Shown: positions 25,884-41,967, counted from the first letter of the stretch. The stretch: DNA of 64,000 bases from Dipetalonema caudispina (GCA_013365325.1 JABVXV010000033.1:62001-126000), one strand, 5' to 3'. Translations and numbers: made by a program. Notes: generated from the letters alone by a model not told the origin.

Positions 25884-28393
25884 TTCCAGTCTCTACTGTT
25901 TTGAAAATCTATTACATTCATTTTCAGATAATGTTTATCATATTTAGCCTCTTCCATTGTCCTTACTGATCTGATTTTTCGGTTCTGGAGTTGTTTGCTA
26001 CTCAATCTGATATGACATGAGTTCGAAAGCTTACTTCATATGTTCATATTTAACCCTTCCACTATCCTTACTGATCTGATATTTTGGTTTTAGATGTTGT
26101 GATCTAATATTTCGGTTTTAGACGTTTGGTATTTTAATCTAACTCTGAATATTTTTTTTAACTTTAAAGTAAGCCTATGTATCTTACGGTGGTTCTTTCT
26201 TGGCCTTGAATGAATCGGTTTTTGCTATTTGTCTTCTACTTTTTTGATAATGAAGAATTATTTGATGCATAATACATATATTATCATGGTATTAAGAGGA
26301 GTATTCAGGTTACCACATACACTATATGCACTAGCAAACATTCTTGATGTACATTTATCATGCATGTCATTTCATAAACTTATTGTTTAAATCTTCTCTA
26401 TAAGATTCTTAGTATCGTTCATTACCCCATTTCTTTACTTCACTTGCTATATTATCAGTACTGTATATTACAGTTTTAATATATTTTTTTTATTTGAATA
26501 TTGAAACGAACCAGTAGTATTGGTCTGCATAAAATATAATTTGATGGGAAAATGAATATTCACTTTTCGTTCTTGTTAACATTCTGAAATTTATACAACT
26601 TTGTTATGATTAATGATGATCAGATTGATATACTTGCCACGGCTATTTATTTCAAAGGGAAAGGGGGGACAGTGCGAATTGCTAGATGTTGACATTCAGA
26701 ATGCTGAATTGTAAAATATGGTGGCATTCTTTTCATTCATTATCTGACTGCCTCAGAAATTTAATTTTTTTAAAATTCCTTCTGTCTTTAGTTTAAGTAC
26801 TACATTGTAATTTTGCTCTGTTGCCAACTTTGTCGGGTTTGTTTCTAAATTGAATAAGGCATTCTCTACTTTTATTATTGACAATTAATGGGTGCTTATG
26901 GTTAAAAGTCACAAATTTTATTTTTTCTTCAAAAGTTTGTGATAAAACTGGAAGGGATGGTAGATATATTTACAAGTTGGCATTAAGTTTATAATTTGTA
27001 ATATTAAAAAAAATGGAAAATTGCTACTTTATCTAAAAGAACCTAAAAAAAATTCTACTCCGAATCATAAATTATCAACACAAATAGTATCATAATCTTA
27101 TCTTGATTACAATTAATGGGTGATAAATGATGATCTTTAAAACTATGAACCTTCAGTCATCAGCGATTTCGATATATTGGTCTGGAATTCCGGAATTGTA
27201 AATTCTGTATATTCAGAGTTCTCTTCTGTTGAGATTCTTGAAATTTTAATATCTAATTCAATGTGGAAATGATTTTTTAACCTCTGAATGAAAGAAGGGA
27301 ATACTGATAACTTCGGTTACTTTAATGTCACACAGTATTTCCAGTGGATATATCGATGATCAGACATATGTATTCGTTTAGCGAGTTTCTAAACATCATT
27401 ACGCCTACTACAACACACTACGCATCACTATTTTCATGATTGATTTTGGAAATATTGCTACTTATCAGTGTTAATTGAGTTCAAGATATAAATTTTTATC
27501 TCATCCAATTTTATTTCACTACTAAAATATCAACTAATCAATTATTGATTTTTCATGATATAATTAAATTTGTTGTTTCACTCATTTATTGTCAATACTT
27601 CCCTCTTCTAATTTTAATTATCCATTAGTTTCCTCTTGCTTGGCCATATAGGATTTTTAATTGTGATCTAAAGTATTTTGAGAAAAATACTTATATCACT
27701 CATTGAGTAATCAAATAAGAAAACGCTATCAGTGTTTAGGAATTCAGACAGATTTTGGATTTATTAATTTTCATTATCTTACCCAATACAAAACTATCAA
27801 AGCTTTTCACTGTTTTAACAATTAATTGCCGGAAAAGTGTTCGGAAAATGTTATCTATCCAATTTTGATTATAAATTTTGATAAATGATACGGATAAAGT
27901 TGTCGATGTAATTTTATGAACTTTTATATAGGTTATAAGAAAAGTTAACGATCATTAGAATGACAAAATATTGGAAAATGTTAATTAGTATATTTATATC
28001 GATGAGATAAAAAATAATACTTCTTGTTCTTTAGATAAGATAAGATAACGAAATAATACTTTTTAAGATAGATAATCAAACAATGATAAAGATTAATTTG
28101 ATAATACCATGGAAAGCAAACCTTGTCGATTGTGAAAAGCAACTTTTTACTATCGGATGAGACGAAACCAATTCATGCGAAAAATTATTGAGAATTGTTT
28201 GTGCATTTTCCCTATCCATTAGTGTCATTTCTGGCATCGATGTTAAATTTTTAGTGAATGGTGTTGAACTAAAGTATAATAATAATTGAAATAATAACTG
28301 ATAATAAGGTAATAATGTATTGCAGATTATGAAAATTAGCTTTATAGGTGAAATTAGTTTGTTGAATTTTTTAGAATATAAAGAAAAATTATA
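25884..28393. other. Intergenic region with degenerate direct repeats
   Basis: About 2.5 kb with no gene. Imperfect direct repeats lie at about 25930-26123 (listed separately). A run of GATA words (AGATAAGATAAGATAAC) occurs at about 28030-28050. The remainder is AT-rich and featureless by eye. Confidence 0.55.
25930..26123 (+). repeat. Imperfect direct repeats, 2.5 copies
   Basis: A segment containing CCTTACTGATCTGAT followed by TTTCGGTT (about 25930-25990) recurs at about 26043-26092 with a few changes. Part of it recurs again at about 26099-26123 (TGATCTAATATTTCGGTTTT). It starts within 60 bp of the stop codon of the preceding gene, so the first copy may lie in its 3' UTR. Confidence 0.45.
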
Positions 28394-30025
28394 TTAAACA
28401 TCTTCTTGTCCTTCGTCAACTTCATTACGTCTAATACGTAATAATTCTTGCGTGACATACGTGATTTGATGCGATGATTGGTTTCCATTTGTATCTCTTC
28501 CCATTCTTTCCCCTTGTATTACAATTGTTGGTGAAATTTTTGGAATATTTTGATATGTTGAAGAGTATAAATTTTGCAGTTGTACACTTGAATTATCAGC
28601 AATTCTCTCATTCTACAAGTAGCATAGCTTGTTCTAATTACTAAATGATAGAAATTAGCATTTAGATAGACCAATGAGATAGTTTGTAGAAATTTTAACA
28701 ATTTAATCTCACTAAAAAATCTCAGCTATGCTATCTCATATAGCAATATACACATAGAGGATAATTGTTATGATCTGATGCACTAAATTCAGTTCCATTT
28801 TTAGAAGTTTTATGTTAAAATTTCAACACTTTAATTTAAAATTACAATTTTTAACAAGAAATACTTGCTTTCTCCAGAGTAGTATTTATTGCTTCGGGTG
28901 ATAGATCCTTTGAGATATTTTCCGGAATCCTATTTTGATTTTCATTTATGGCTGAAATTAGCTTATCTCTCATATATGATGGTGAAAGGAGAAAGTGAAT
29001 TCTTCTTATGTTGAAATGAAAAATGATGTAAATTCCACATGCGCTTAATTTTCATCACGCAGATTATTTTAAAAATGACTTAGCTGACGTAATTTAATGA
29101 TTTAAAGTACAATCGTTATTTCACTTCTTACTCTTCGAAATTTCAGCACTATTACTACTACCACCACATTTGATAAAATTTTCAATCATTTTATCTCAAT
29201 AACAATGTCTTGAATATATTTGAAGGATACGGTAAGTAAGTTTCATTTCAAAGCTTTGTTTTTGGGAAAAAAAAAAGAAGAAACTTCGGTATCTTTTTTA
29301 ATATCTTGTTGAAAAAGATTCCAATATAATGTCGTGTGTTGACGGTGATGTTACTAGGCCGACTTTCTTACCTAGCTAAATCTTTTTCAAAGTTGAAATT
29401 TAATCTAAAGAAAGTTTACTGACAAATTGAAATGTAGCGAATGAATTAATATCCTGTTTGTTAAAAAAAAAAAGAAAAAAAAAACATTTTATATCGCATC
29501 AAGTCTTTTCAGATTGGATTCCCATTCCTAAATTTTGCTTCTTGACGTCTATAGATTTCGAAATTTCCGGATCAGTTAACATTATTCAAATCTACCAGAA
29601 GTTTTATTGTTTGAAAAAGTACCATTAGTTTTAGCTTGGATATTACACTCTTTTACATTTCCGATCGCCGTTATACGGTCCACAGATTTTTGTATTGACT
29701 GTGTATTTTCCATCAAATTTTCCTCTCTCTTGTCATCTTTTATCCGAATCTAAGAAAATTTCCCCATGAGGAATGGATGCTTTCATTATTCTATTATTTG
29801 ATATCATTCCCGAGAAAGTGCGGGAAATAGCTGGAGTGTTTTTGGTGATAGCTAGCATGATATCATTTGAGAGATTTAAAAGTAAAACATTACTTGTTGA
29901 TCAGATAATGCAATAACATTTTGTTGCTCCATTACTTGGGCTCGTCTAGTTCGGCTAAAATAAATAGCCACAAAAAAGGAAAGTGCAGCAAATGGTATGA
30001 GGCCTAAGAATGATAATGTAAGCAT
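28394..30025 (-). CDS. Uncharacterised single-pass membrane protein with Ser/Asn-rich tail
   Basis: Minus-strand exons join in phase: 29894-30025, 29596-29749, 29132-29194, 28865-28951, a tentative 29-nt exon 28754-28782, and 28394-28612, giving about 227 residues. The first exon starts at ATG 30025, thirteen bases after a strong TTTTTCAG acceptor that may be a spliced-leader site. Residues 1-23 (LTLSFLGLIPFAALSFFVA within it) form one membrane helix followed by basic SRTRR, which predicts a cytosolic tail. The tail is hydrophilic, rich in Asn, Ser and Glu, and ends EVDEGQEDV. No family is recognised. The mini-exon is needed only to repair phase and is the weakest part; the acceptor of exon 29132-29194 (TTGAG) is also atypical. 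Confidence 0.55.
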
Positions 30026-30601
30026 GGTACCCCACCTGAAAAAAAAAAACTTTTTTTTTTACTACGATATGATGAATTTGAAGAGATATGTATCTATCAT
30101 CTTTCCTTTCATTTCATTCATCATTCCAGCTTTCAGGATTTCATTGAAACTAATATTCTTTTACAATTCTCGTAAAATTCGAATGTATTTTTTAGGAATC
30201 AAAAATTTGATATTAGCAATAATTCATAATAAAAATGAAGAATTTTTGATATTTTGATAATTGAACCCTTCATTAATAATGGCCATGTGTTTATTGTTTG
30301 AAGGTATAAAGAATGGAATTGTTGTGATAATAAACCGTTGTTTTCAGGTAACACAAGATATAAATGGAGAAAATTTGCTCTTTTGCCATTAATAGTTTGA
30401 AATGTTATTTTTTTATCAATGCAAATTTAATAGCTATAAAATTTTAAATGTGCTAAAATTTGATGACAGATGGATGCGTTATAAAAATTTTTTTTAAAGT
30501 ATTTATAATTATTGTCATCAACTATGCAAATTTGATAAGAAATTAATAAGAATATAAAATGGATTAGTTTATTTGATTAATCATTGTTCATTAGCGGAAC
30601 G
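30026..30601. promoter_or_regulatory. Divergent promoter region between two lineage-specific genes
   Basis: About 575 bp separates the start of the minus-strand membrane gene from the ATG of the plus-strand secreted gene, so both promoters probably lie here. It is very AT-rich, with no TATA or factor site I can single out. Confidence 0.35.
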
Positions 30602-31217
30602 ATGGCATTTCCAACGGCTCTCTTCATCATAACGTTCATTTTACTATGCGGGAATGGAAGTTACGGGAATAAAGGTAGTGGGCAAATATCGGTGCTTTTT
30701 TTTGTTTTTTTTTTTTTTTTTTAAAATGAGAAATGAGAGACGTTAATTAATGGGAGATAGTTGGGGTTAAATTTGTGATGATAGTTTTTGCTTTGATAAT
30801 ATCATTGCAGTAAGAAATGAACGAAACGAAGAGAATCCAAGAGAACTATTGGAAGAAGCAGCAATTAATTTAGGTCAACCGAGTATGTCAAAAAAGATCG
30901 CAAAAAGAGCAAACTCAGGTGAAGGAATAATATCATTTGTTGGAAACGAAGCAGCCGGCGATAATCCAACAACCAAAGCCACAAGTGCGACCACCGGAGG
31001 GGGAGGAAATGAGACCGGAGCAGAAACGGTACAACAGACGGTAGCACAATCAACAGCAGCACCGGAAGCAATAGGGACAGTGCTAGCCGTAGCGACACCA
31101 CCAGTACCCGCAGCAACCATCGCAGTGCAAGATGCGCGCGTTGAAGGAGAGGCTCAGGCAGTGACGGGAGCTGGTAGCGAAGCAGAAAGTACTGGCAATA
31201 TGCCTCAAATGAGTTAG
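30602..31217 (+). CDS. Secreted low-complexity Ala/Thr/Glu-rich protein
   Basis: Two exons, 30602-30674 and 30811-31217, join with G|TA to give 159 residues. Residues 1 to about 21 are a classic signal peptide (PTALFIITFILLCGNG core). The mature part starts charged (RNERNEENPRELLEEAA) and becomes an Ala/Thr/Gly/Glu/Val-rich low-complexity region with one N-glycosylation sequon (NET). It lacks cysteine, so it is unlikely to be a compact disulphide-bonded protein. The exon is distinctly G+C-richer than its AT-rich surroundings. No membrane anchor follows, so secretion is inferred. No family is recognised. Confidence 0.65.
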
Positions 31218-33809
31218 TTTCAATGAAAATTTCTACCTCATACTCCACAAATTCTATCATTCATTGTTAGATTAATGAATGAGAAATATCATAGAAAGGT
31301 TAATTCATTACTGAAATGAATAACAATATTATTTAGGTTACATAATGCAGTTGGCTAATCAACTCTTGGCGATTTATTTCATTTTTGGCATATGAAAATC
31401 GATGGAAGATATTTGGCGGAAAACATTTCAGATTTTCATTAGCTCTCTTTGTTGTAATTCACTTTTGATTATCGAACATCAAAAAATAAGGCTTTAATTC
31501 TTTTCTCATACTGCATATTTCTTGAAATGTAGGAGTTAACCAAATAAAAATGAAACGATCGCTTTTTTTTTTTTTCATCAATGATATGATAATGCATTGT
31601 ATTATAAAATTTCCTAACATCCATTTCCGATACATTATTTCTGATTCTCATTTTATTCAATTTCCTCTCAATATAGGACAAAAATTTGATTAAAATTCCA
31701 TATTTATGGATCCGCACATATTTCTAAAAAAAATCACCATGTATTGGAAGTATATCCCGCAGTAGAGCTTTGCAATCCTTAAATCAGAATTATCAAGATA
31801 TGAGGCCTAGGGACAACTGAATAAGCTAATTATTTCTGTGCTAAATGCATTGATTTCATTAGTATCCGAGAAATAACCTAATTCATGGATTAGAATTCGG
31901 TATATTTTTTAGTTTCTTACCGATTTAATATCTTAAGAATATAAAGACATTTTATTGAATCACTCTGAATCACTCTCATATAAACAACATAATAAAGATT
32001 ATGGATAGAAAGAAGAAACTTCAATAATATCACTAAGAGCTACTACAAGTAGCAGAAAAATCAGCATTGATCTAAAATTGCTTTGTCATGCCAGCAATAT
32101 CATATCAACAGACCGAGTAATCATGTTGATTTCAATTAAATAGGTTGTTTTTTTTTTTTTTTTTGGTTAAATTATATGTGAGCGAATTTATTGAATTGAC
32201 TATGAATCCTATGCAAAAATCTTGGCATCATAGTTTGAATTATCGATAATCAACATAATAACTGAACAGTGATCATTTTTACGTCAGATATGATCATTCT
32301 TTTCTACAATTCATTTCAAAGATCAATGCTGAAGATGCTTCTATTTTTTTTTTTTTTTTCTTTGATATTTCTAGACGTGTTTTTGGTAACAAATGAGCTA
32401 ATTCATATTTGAAATCTTCTTCTCTAACCTATTTTTTACTTTTTTCGTCATAGAGATGAAATGATACGATACTGTTTTGAGAAATAGTATCGTTTAGGGT
32501 TTTGATGTTAACTTTCTTGTTTCTTTAGGTAAAATAATGGCAAAAGAGTTAATTTGAGAAACAAAAGGAATCATTTGGAGTTTTCGTATTTCGTATGTTA
32601 TTTTAAATGTTGCAACTGATATCAAACAAAATGATCAAATTAAAAGCATCTTGTGATAAAGATAACTGAACAATGCTTCTTAATTAATTAAGAAGATGAA
32701 TAATGATTATGCTAATGATAATAACAAGTAGTGATAAAGGTTAATTTATATGCAAAGTGTGATAACTGTCTCTTAATCTTGTTTCATCTAAAATTTTTTA
32801 TAAAAATTAAGGTAAAGATTATGTGCCTGCATACATCATGCAAATTATACATGCATATTACTGTCTATTGCATTAAAATCACTAACATATATTGATCTAT
32901 GCGACGGATATCAAACTGATCACTACGACAATCTTCAAAGGATAGTTCAAATGTTTTCAACAACATGCAATCATCCATATCGATTCGTTAATTTTTGCTA
33001 ATGAATTCCAAAATATTTAATATTAATCAATCAACTCTGTCCTCTGTTTTATGACTTTTATGACAAAAATTGTATCGGATAGTGTACCGACATATATCGG
33101 ATAGTTCAATGATTTAATGCAACCAGTATTTTTCCTCATTTCTTAATGTTGTTTGATTTGTGAGAGTAAATGGAAACACTGAAGAGGACAAGATAAACTT
33201 TTAGCAGTAAAGGTTGGAAATTAGCGGAAAAAAAAATTATCCAGTAGAATCATTTCGGATTCATTCTATAGCTTTATGATCAACAACTAAGTTGGTAGAG
33301 CTTAGCTATCATCTGCTTATCTGACTGATACAGTCATCTAAAAATACTATCTCTTCCAGTTCTTTGATTTTATCCACTTGATATCATTCCGTCCGGTATT
33401 TGATATATTTGATGCTTGTACGTGGATACGATTGTTACAGGTATTCCATCGATATCAAATCTTATCCTACAACAATCTTTATTTGAGAGAGCGAAATCAA
33501 CTGCAGAAGTAAAATCTAAATTCATCTTTTGTCCAAGCATCATATCACAAACTAGTTAGTTTGCTTCCTCCATTCGGTTCCGGAAAGTAATCAACCTGAA
33601 CGGACATGTCTACCCAAACTCTGCTATGGCCGAGTAGCATTTTGCGGTTTGTCCGACTGATTAAATAGGATAGTGAAGTTGTTGCTGCTGAGGTATTATT
33701 GGTTGTGAGGGATGTTGAATCAATTAATTTGGACTGTTTTTTGGAATGTGAAAGATGGTGTGCATTTCCGGATAACTAATTTTTATTTTTCCTTTTTCAG
33801 ATAGATAAA
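31218..33809. other. Intergenic region upstream of CCT8
   Basis: About 2.6 kb with no supportable gene. It holds poly-T runs (about 32144 and 32345) and a doubled TATCGGATAGT word at about 33073-33105. The last few hundred bases should contain the CCT8 promoter. No RNA gene or transposon was recognised. Confidence 0.55.
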
Positions 33810-33810
33810 A
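33790..33810 (+). promoter_or_regulatory. Probable spliced-leader acceptor of CCT8
   Basis: CCTTTTTCAG ends at 33800, ten bases before the ATG at 33810, with no phase-compatible upstream exon. This position and polypyrimidine tract fit a nematode trans-splice site. Confidence 0.45.
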
Positions 33811-36800
33811 TGGCTATGATAATTCCGAAATCCGGATATGCTCGCTTTTTAAAAGATGGTGCACAGGTATTTATTACGAATCATAAAGTTTACATTTTTA
33901 CAAAGCATAGTTTTCCTTGTAATCATCTTTCATTTTTTTACCTTTTTTTGAGCATAACTGATGTATTTTTGAATGATTTTTCAGCATTTCAAAGGTACTG
34001 AAGAAGCTGTACAACGTAATATTGAGGCATGCGTTGAACTCTCTTCTCAGATCCAGTCAGCATTTGGACCAAGTGGTAATAACTTTATGATAATCCAGTT
34101 AGTGTACTCCGATTGATGGTAATGTTAGATGTGAAGAGAACTTTCGGTTTGCAGTTGAACTTCGGCAGTTACGTTTGGGATTTGTGTTAACATATGAAAG
34201 AGCGCAGATATGATTTAGGTATGAATAAAATGATGATAAATCATATCGAGAAGTTGTTTGTAACGAATGATGCTGGAACGATCTTGAAAGAACTTGAAGT
34301 GCAACATCCAGCAGCAAAAATGCTTGTTATGGCCACTCAAATGCAAGAGAAACAGATCGGTGATGGTACTAATACAGTGGTTATTTTCGGTGCCGCATTA
34401 TTGGAACATGCATCTCAGTTGTTAAATATGGTGATTATTTGGATCTAATGTATTTTTTGCTTATCAAGATTAACTGCCAGCTTGACCATTCTGAATTGGT
34501 CGTGCAAGTTGAATATATGGCTAAGGAAATTTGTCGATAATAGCGAGATTATTACAAGTATTTTGACAATCCTAACAATCTTTTTTCTTTTCAGCGAGTT
34601 TAGAGAGTTCGACATCGATTAAAAATGACTCATACATTTCATTGTTTTTGAGACTCTCTTCTTTAGTAGTAGATTTTTCTTTTCAAGTGTAAAATTTGTA
34701 GGGCTTGAGTCCTTCTGAGATTGCTGATGGGTATGAGATTGCGGTAGACAAAACACTGGAAATATTGCCATCACTAGTCGTCAAGAAAGCTGATGATCTG
34801 CGGGATGTTGAAGTGGTACAGAAGTATTTGAAATCGGCAATTATGTCGAAGCAGTACGACAATGTTGATTTTATTACACATCTAGTTGCCAAAGCTTGCG
34901 GTAGGTTCTTTATGTTTTTGTATTGTGTACTGAACGTGAAATGATTTTATTTGATGGTAAATTTGAGACATGATGAATTTGTACTGTTGGTTTGATTTAC
35001 ATTAATGGGGAGTATTGGTCAGTAGCCTATGTTAGGGCAATATAAAAAAGCTGGTTCTTGAAAAAATAGAAGGTAGTAAGCAGTAGAATATGCAAAAGCC
35101 AAACATAATCCGAAATTTTCATGACTTGAAATTCCGCTCCAGAAAAATGCAGTTATTCTTTCACACTCGAATAAACCCACCAAATGATCATTTTGTATAG
35201 TATAAAAGATTAATTTTAGTTCAAATTGTACCAACAAACACGTATAATTTTAACGTGGATAATATTCGCGTGTGCAAAATCCTTGGTTCATCTGTTCAAT
35301 CTTCAAAAACCATGAATGGAATGATTTTCTTACGTGGTGCTGAGGGTGAAATCAAAAAAATGGATAAAGCCCGAATCGCTGTATACACCTGTCCATTTGA
35401 TCTGACGCAAACAGAAACAAAGGTAATTACGACGAGATCGTGTAGTTTATGAGATGATCAATCAAAGTTTTCCAGATTTTTAACTTTTCTTAGACAGTAG
35501 TGGGATTATTCAGTACTTTGCTTCAGACACATCTTTAAGTATGCTTGCAGGATTTAGGCTCTACAAACGTCATTTAAAGGAGGGCTTGTGTTGCAATTGT
35601 GCTGTTGATAATAGTAACAGTTGGAATTCGGTTGACCAGATTCTCAACATTAGGAAATACATATAGTCATGTTTTAAGCTTCTATAGATGTATAGACTTT
35701 CTGTATAACTCCTCCAGTGAGTTTTAATTTCCAGGGCACAGTTTTACTGGAGAGTGCTGATGAATTGTTGAAATTCAGTGCTGGAGAAGAAGCCGAAGTA
35801 GAAATTGTTGTAAAAGCTCTGGCTGAGAATGGCGTTAATGTTGTGGTAGCAGCAGGAAAATTTGGTGATCTCTATGTTCATTTTTTGAACAAATACAAAA
35901 TTATGGGTGTTAGACTGACCTCAAAGTTTGACCTCAGAAGATTGTGTCGAACTACCGGAGCTCAAGCGCAGGCGCGAGTAGTAAGTTTTTGTATCACATT
36001 GAACATTCATATATGAATGGTTTTAATCGGATTTCAATCTCATATTACTGTAATGAACTCTGAAATACTACCATATTGTTATTGACTAGGTTTGCTGAAG
36101 AAAAAATTGATCTCATTTATAAAGTCTCATTTTTTATACCGTCGCGCTATGGTGTACGTTCCATGAAATGTACCTATCGCGACGAATAAAGAACAATCAA
36201 AGTAAGAACGTGAGAATGTAGAATTGGATGGTAATTGCGATAAATACATTGAATTACTAATACATAAAATATAAAATTACTGAGATGCATGATTCACTGT
36301 GAAAATATCTAAAATTGTTAAATTTCGTTTTTAAGCAAATATTTTCACACAAATACTTTCCAATATTTCTGTTCTTGATCCTGTGGTCATAAAATTGACG
36401 CAATTTTGAAAAATCTTAACTCCACGTGTTTAGTGTGTTCCGCCACGAACTGCTTATGGTGAATGCGATCGAGTATATACAGACGAAATAGGCGAGACGG
36501 AAGTGACGATATTCGATAAGTTGAGTGAGCGAGGACATGTTGCGACAGTCGTTATAAGAGGTTCAAGTCAGTCCCGAATGGATGACATTGAGAGAGCCAT
36601 TGACGATGCGATTAATACTTACAAAGCGCTTACAAGAGATTCCCAGGTTTGTGTTTCTTTTTTAAAAGCAGTGGATTGAGATGTCTTTTAAAATCTGAGT
36701 TGATTGGATAAAGTTATATAAAAATTTTTTATGCTTTTCTTTTCTAAAAATATGATTCAACAAGCTTAAAAGACAGTAATGCAAGTTGGTCAGTTAATCA

Positions 36801-37917
36801 GTCTGCACCATAATGAGTGAATGGATGGTTTGAGAGCTCGCACTATTTTTCCTTTTCGGAAATTCCTTTATTACTTGGTCTGGTATTCAGTTGTTAATGA
36901 AGAGCATTGATAATAAATTGTCGTAACGCAGTTAAAAGACTCTTTGCATTGCAGTTGCTTCCTGGTGCCGGAGCTGTCGAAGTTGAACTGGCTCGACAAA
37001 TAGAATCGTTTGGTGAGAAGTGTGCTGGACTTGAACAGTATTCGATTAAAAAATTTGCGCATGCTTTAGAAGCTTTGCCGAAACAAATTGCCGAAAACGC
37101 TGGATTAGATGTAAGTGAAATGGTTGTTGAAATATCTTCTATAAATCAATCGCTTCCAACTTGTAATCTTTCATTTGTGTAAAACTGTAGGTCGCACATA
37201 AAGTTTTTGATCAGCTGTAATCTGCGATAATATTTCAGCCAACTGAAGTACTTTCAAAAATTTATGCTGCTCATCAAGAAGGTCAAAGGAACGCAGGAAT
37301 AGATCTCCTCTCTGGAGATGTAGTGGATGCTGTAGAGGCAGATATTTATGATCTATATAATGGTAAAAAATCTGCCATCAAATTAGCTGCGGATGCTGCA
37401 ATTACCATTCTGAAAATAGATCAGGTTTGTATCTAAGCAGTTCTGAGGGGATAGATTTTTTAGACTGAATGAACACTGTTCGGTAACTGCAGTTGATCTT
37501 TGAATATTTAGTCTTTTTATTTTACGTTAACGGTATCAGCTACCACTTGTGGCGGAATTTGACTTGGTTCCCCTCATTTCACGTTTCGTTATATTTTTTT
37601 TAGAAAAATTCTTTATTGTTTGTGTTTTCCTTCTTTTTTTATTGTTTGTATATTTTCCTTTGTTTAGTAAGGTCGCCATAATGCGGGAATTTTCGAATTA
37701 TTTCAAAATTATATTAGTTTTTAAACTTGCTTGTGAAACACGTAAGACATAAACTAGAGTGTCAGACAAATTTACTGGCGTAACTTGAGATTTCCTAACT
37801 TTTGCACTTTGATACAGTTTAATTTTATCAAATTTTTAGATTATTATGTCCAAACAAGCGAGTGGGGGGCCAGCACCGCGACCACCGAAGCCAACTGATG
37901 AAGCGGACGATGATTGA
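33810..37917 (+). CDS. cct-8: T-complex protein 1 subunit theta (CCT8)
   Basis: CCT-theta is one of eight subunits of the cytosolic TRiC/CCT chaperonin that folds actin, tubulin and other proteins. Ten exons join in phase to 546 residues, close to human CCT8: 33810-33866, 33985-34075, 34219-34430, 34702-34900, 35220-35422, 35735-35980, 36434-36646, 36955-37110, 37239-37424, 37840-37917. ATP-site motifs are NDAGT (66-70) and GDGTN (97-101; Asn in place of the usual Thr is typical of theta). Theta-specific stretches include FNVDNIRVCKILGSS, IMSKQYDNVDF, RGSSQSRMDDIERA and ITILKIDQIIMSKQASGGP near the acidic C-terminus. The intact frame and motifs indicate a working gene. Confidence 0.97.
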
Positions 37918-38053
37918 TCTGGAACAGTTTAATTCATTTATGAACATTATCTGGTTATTCGAATTTGTTAAAGAATGAAATCTGAAAATTGAAATGTCGT
38001 TCTCCTATGTTTGCTTCTTATTTTTTTGAAAATGAAGAGATTTTGAAGTGTTT

Positions 38054-38059
38054 AATAAA
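38054..38059 (+). terminator. Poly(A) signal of CCT8
   Basis: AATAAA lies 137 bp after the CCT8 stop codon and about 400 bp before the AHCY start. The 540-bp spacer between the two genes otherwise shows nothing recognisable. Confidence 0.45.
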
Positions 38060-38434
38060 AATTTTCATAAAACAAGAAATTATTTGTCAAATGACTTTGC
38101 GGTTCCTATTCTGCTTCTCTCAGTTTCCTTTCACATATCAGTAGTTACAAAACATTTAAAGAGGGAATGTGACTGATCTTTTTACATATTCACAAAAAGG
38201 TTTTACCCTGGAAATTATAGGGTTCGCGGTACATAACTGACTTCTACAATTTTATTTATGTCTTATCTTTCATATGTTGTTAGAAAATAAAGAATTGCTG
38301 AGCGGAAAATTGCTTTACTATATGGATAAAATGACCCTTATTTTAGACGATCACTTGTATAGGTTCCGTAAAATTCTTTATGTCGAATTTGCAGCTTTGG
38401 GAGTGGAATTTGTTGTCGGACTTATAAGATTTAT

Positions 38435-38456
38435 ATAACTCAGAAATTCATCCTCA

Positions 38457-38457
<1 letters not shown>
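38435..38457 (+). promoter_or_regulatory. Possible spliced-leader acceptor of AHCY
   Basis: TATATAACTCAG ends at 38443, fourteen bases before the ATG at 38457. The site could receive a spliced leader if AHCY is downstream in an operon with CCT8, or if it is transcribed alone. Confidence 0.35.
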
Positions 38458-41505
<3,048 letters not shown>

Positions 41506-41558
41506 TTGATTCCGCATTTATTCCCTGTTTGGGAAACGTCATGAGTACTTTTATTTTG

Positions 41559-41564
41559 AATAAA
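41559..41564 (+). terminator. Poly(A) signal of AHCY
   Basis: AATAAA lies 54 bp after the AHCY stop codon. AHCY and the minus-strand NXT1 gene converge on this spacer of about 460 bp, which shows no other feature. Confidence 0.55.
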
Positions 41565-41967
41565 CAGATCGTTGGTAACGCATTTTCTTGTTTACAGGTT
41601 GTTACGTTTCAAGTCTTGTGGAATTACCTTAATACAATAGTGTATTCCGTTTCAGATGCCATATTTTCAGTGAAATAAACGCTTGTTTTATTGATGGCAT
41701 ACAGCACAACACATTTCACATTATATATGGTGTATAATAAAATTCATTCAATATATGATATGCAGGACAATAGATTTTAAAAAGGCTTCTTGAACTTCAA
41801 GCAACATGTCAAGCTTTTTTGATTTCGAAGTTTTGATTCTAGACTTCCATATATATGCAACAAGAACAACAATCTCAAACAAAAGAAAAAAAAATTATTA
41901 CTGACAACAGATCTTTGGAACAACCGGCTCATATGTACAATAACTTTGAGGAAAGAGATATGCGATG

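Noticed and set aside
28030..28050. Triple GATA motif as an enhancer
   Set aside because: It lies between two gene 3' ends in AT-rich DNA where GATA words are frequent, so there is no support beyond the motif itself.
30865..31260. Long minus-strand ORFs opposite the secreted protein
   Set aside because: They are antisense shadows of the Ala/Thr-rich exon; the plus frame has a signal peptide and proper splice sites.
33600..33660. tRNA-like box A (TGGCCGAGTAGC)
   Set aside because: No box B (GGTTCGAATCC-like) at the right distance and no cloverleaf stems.
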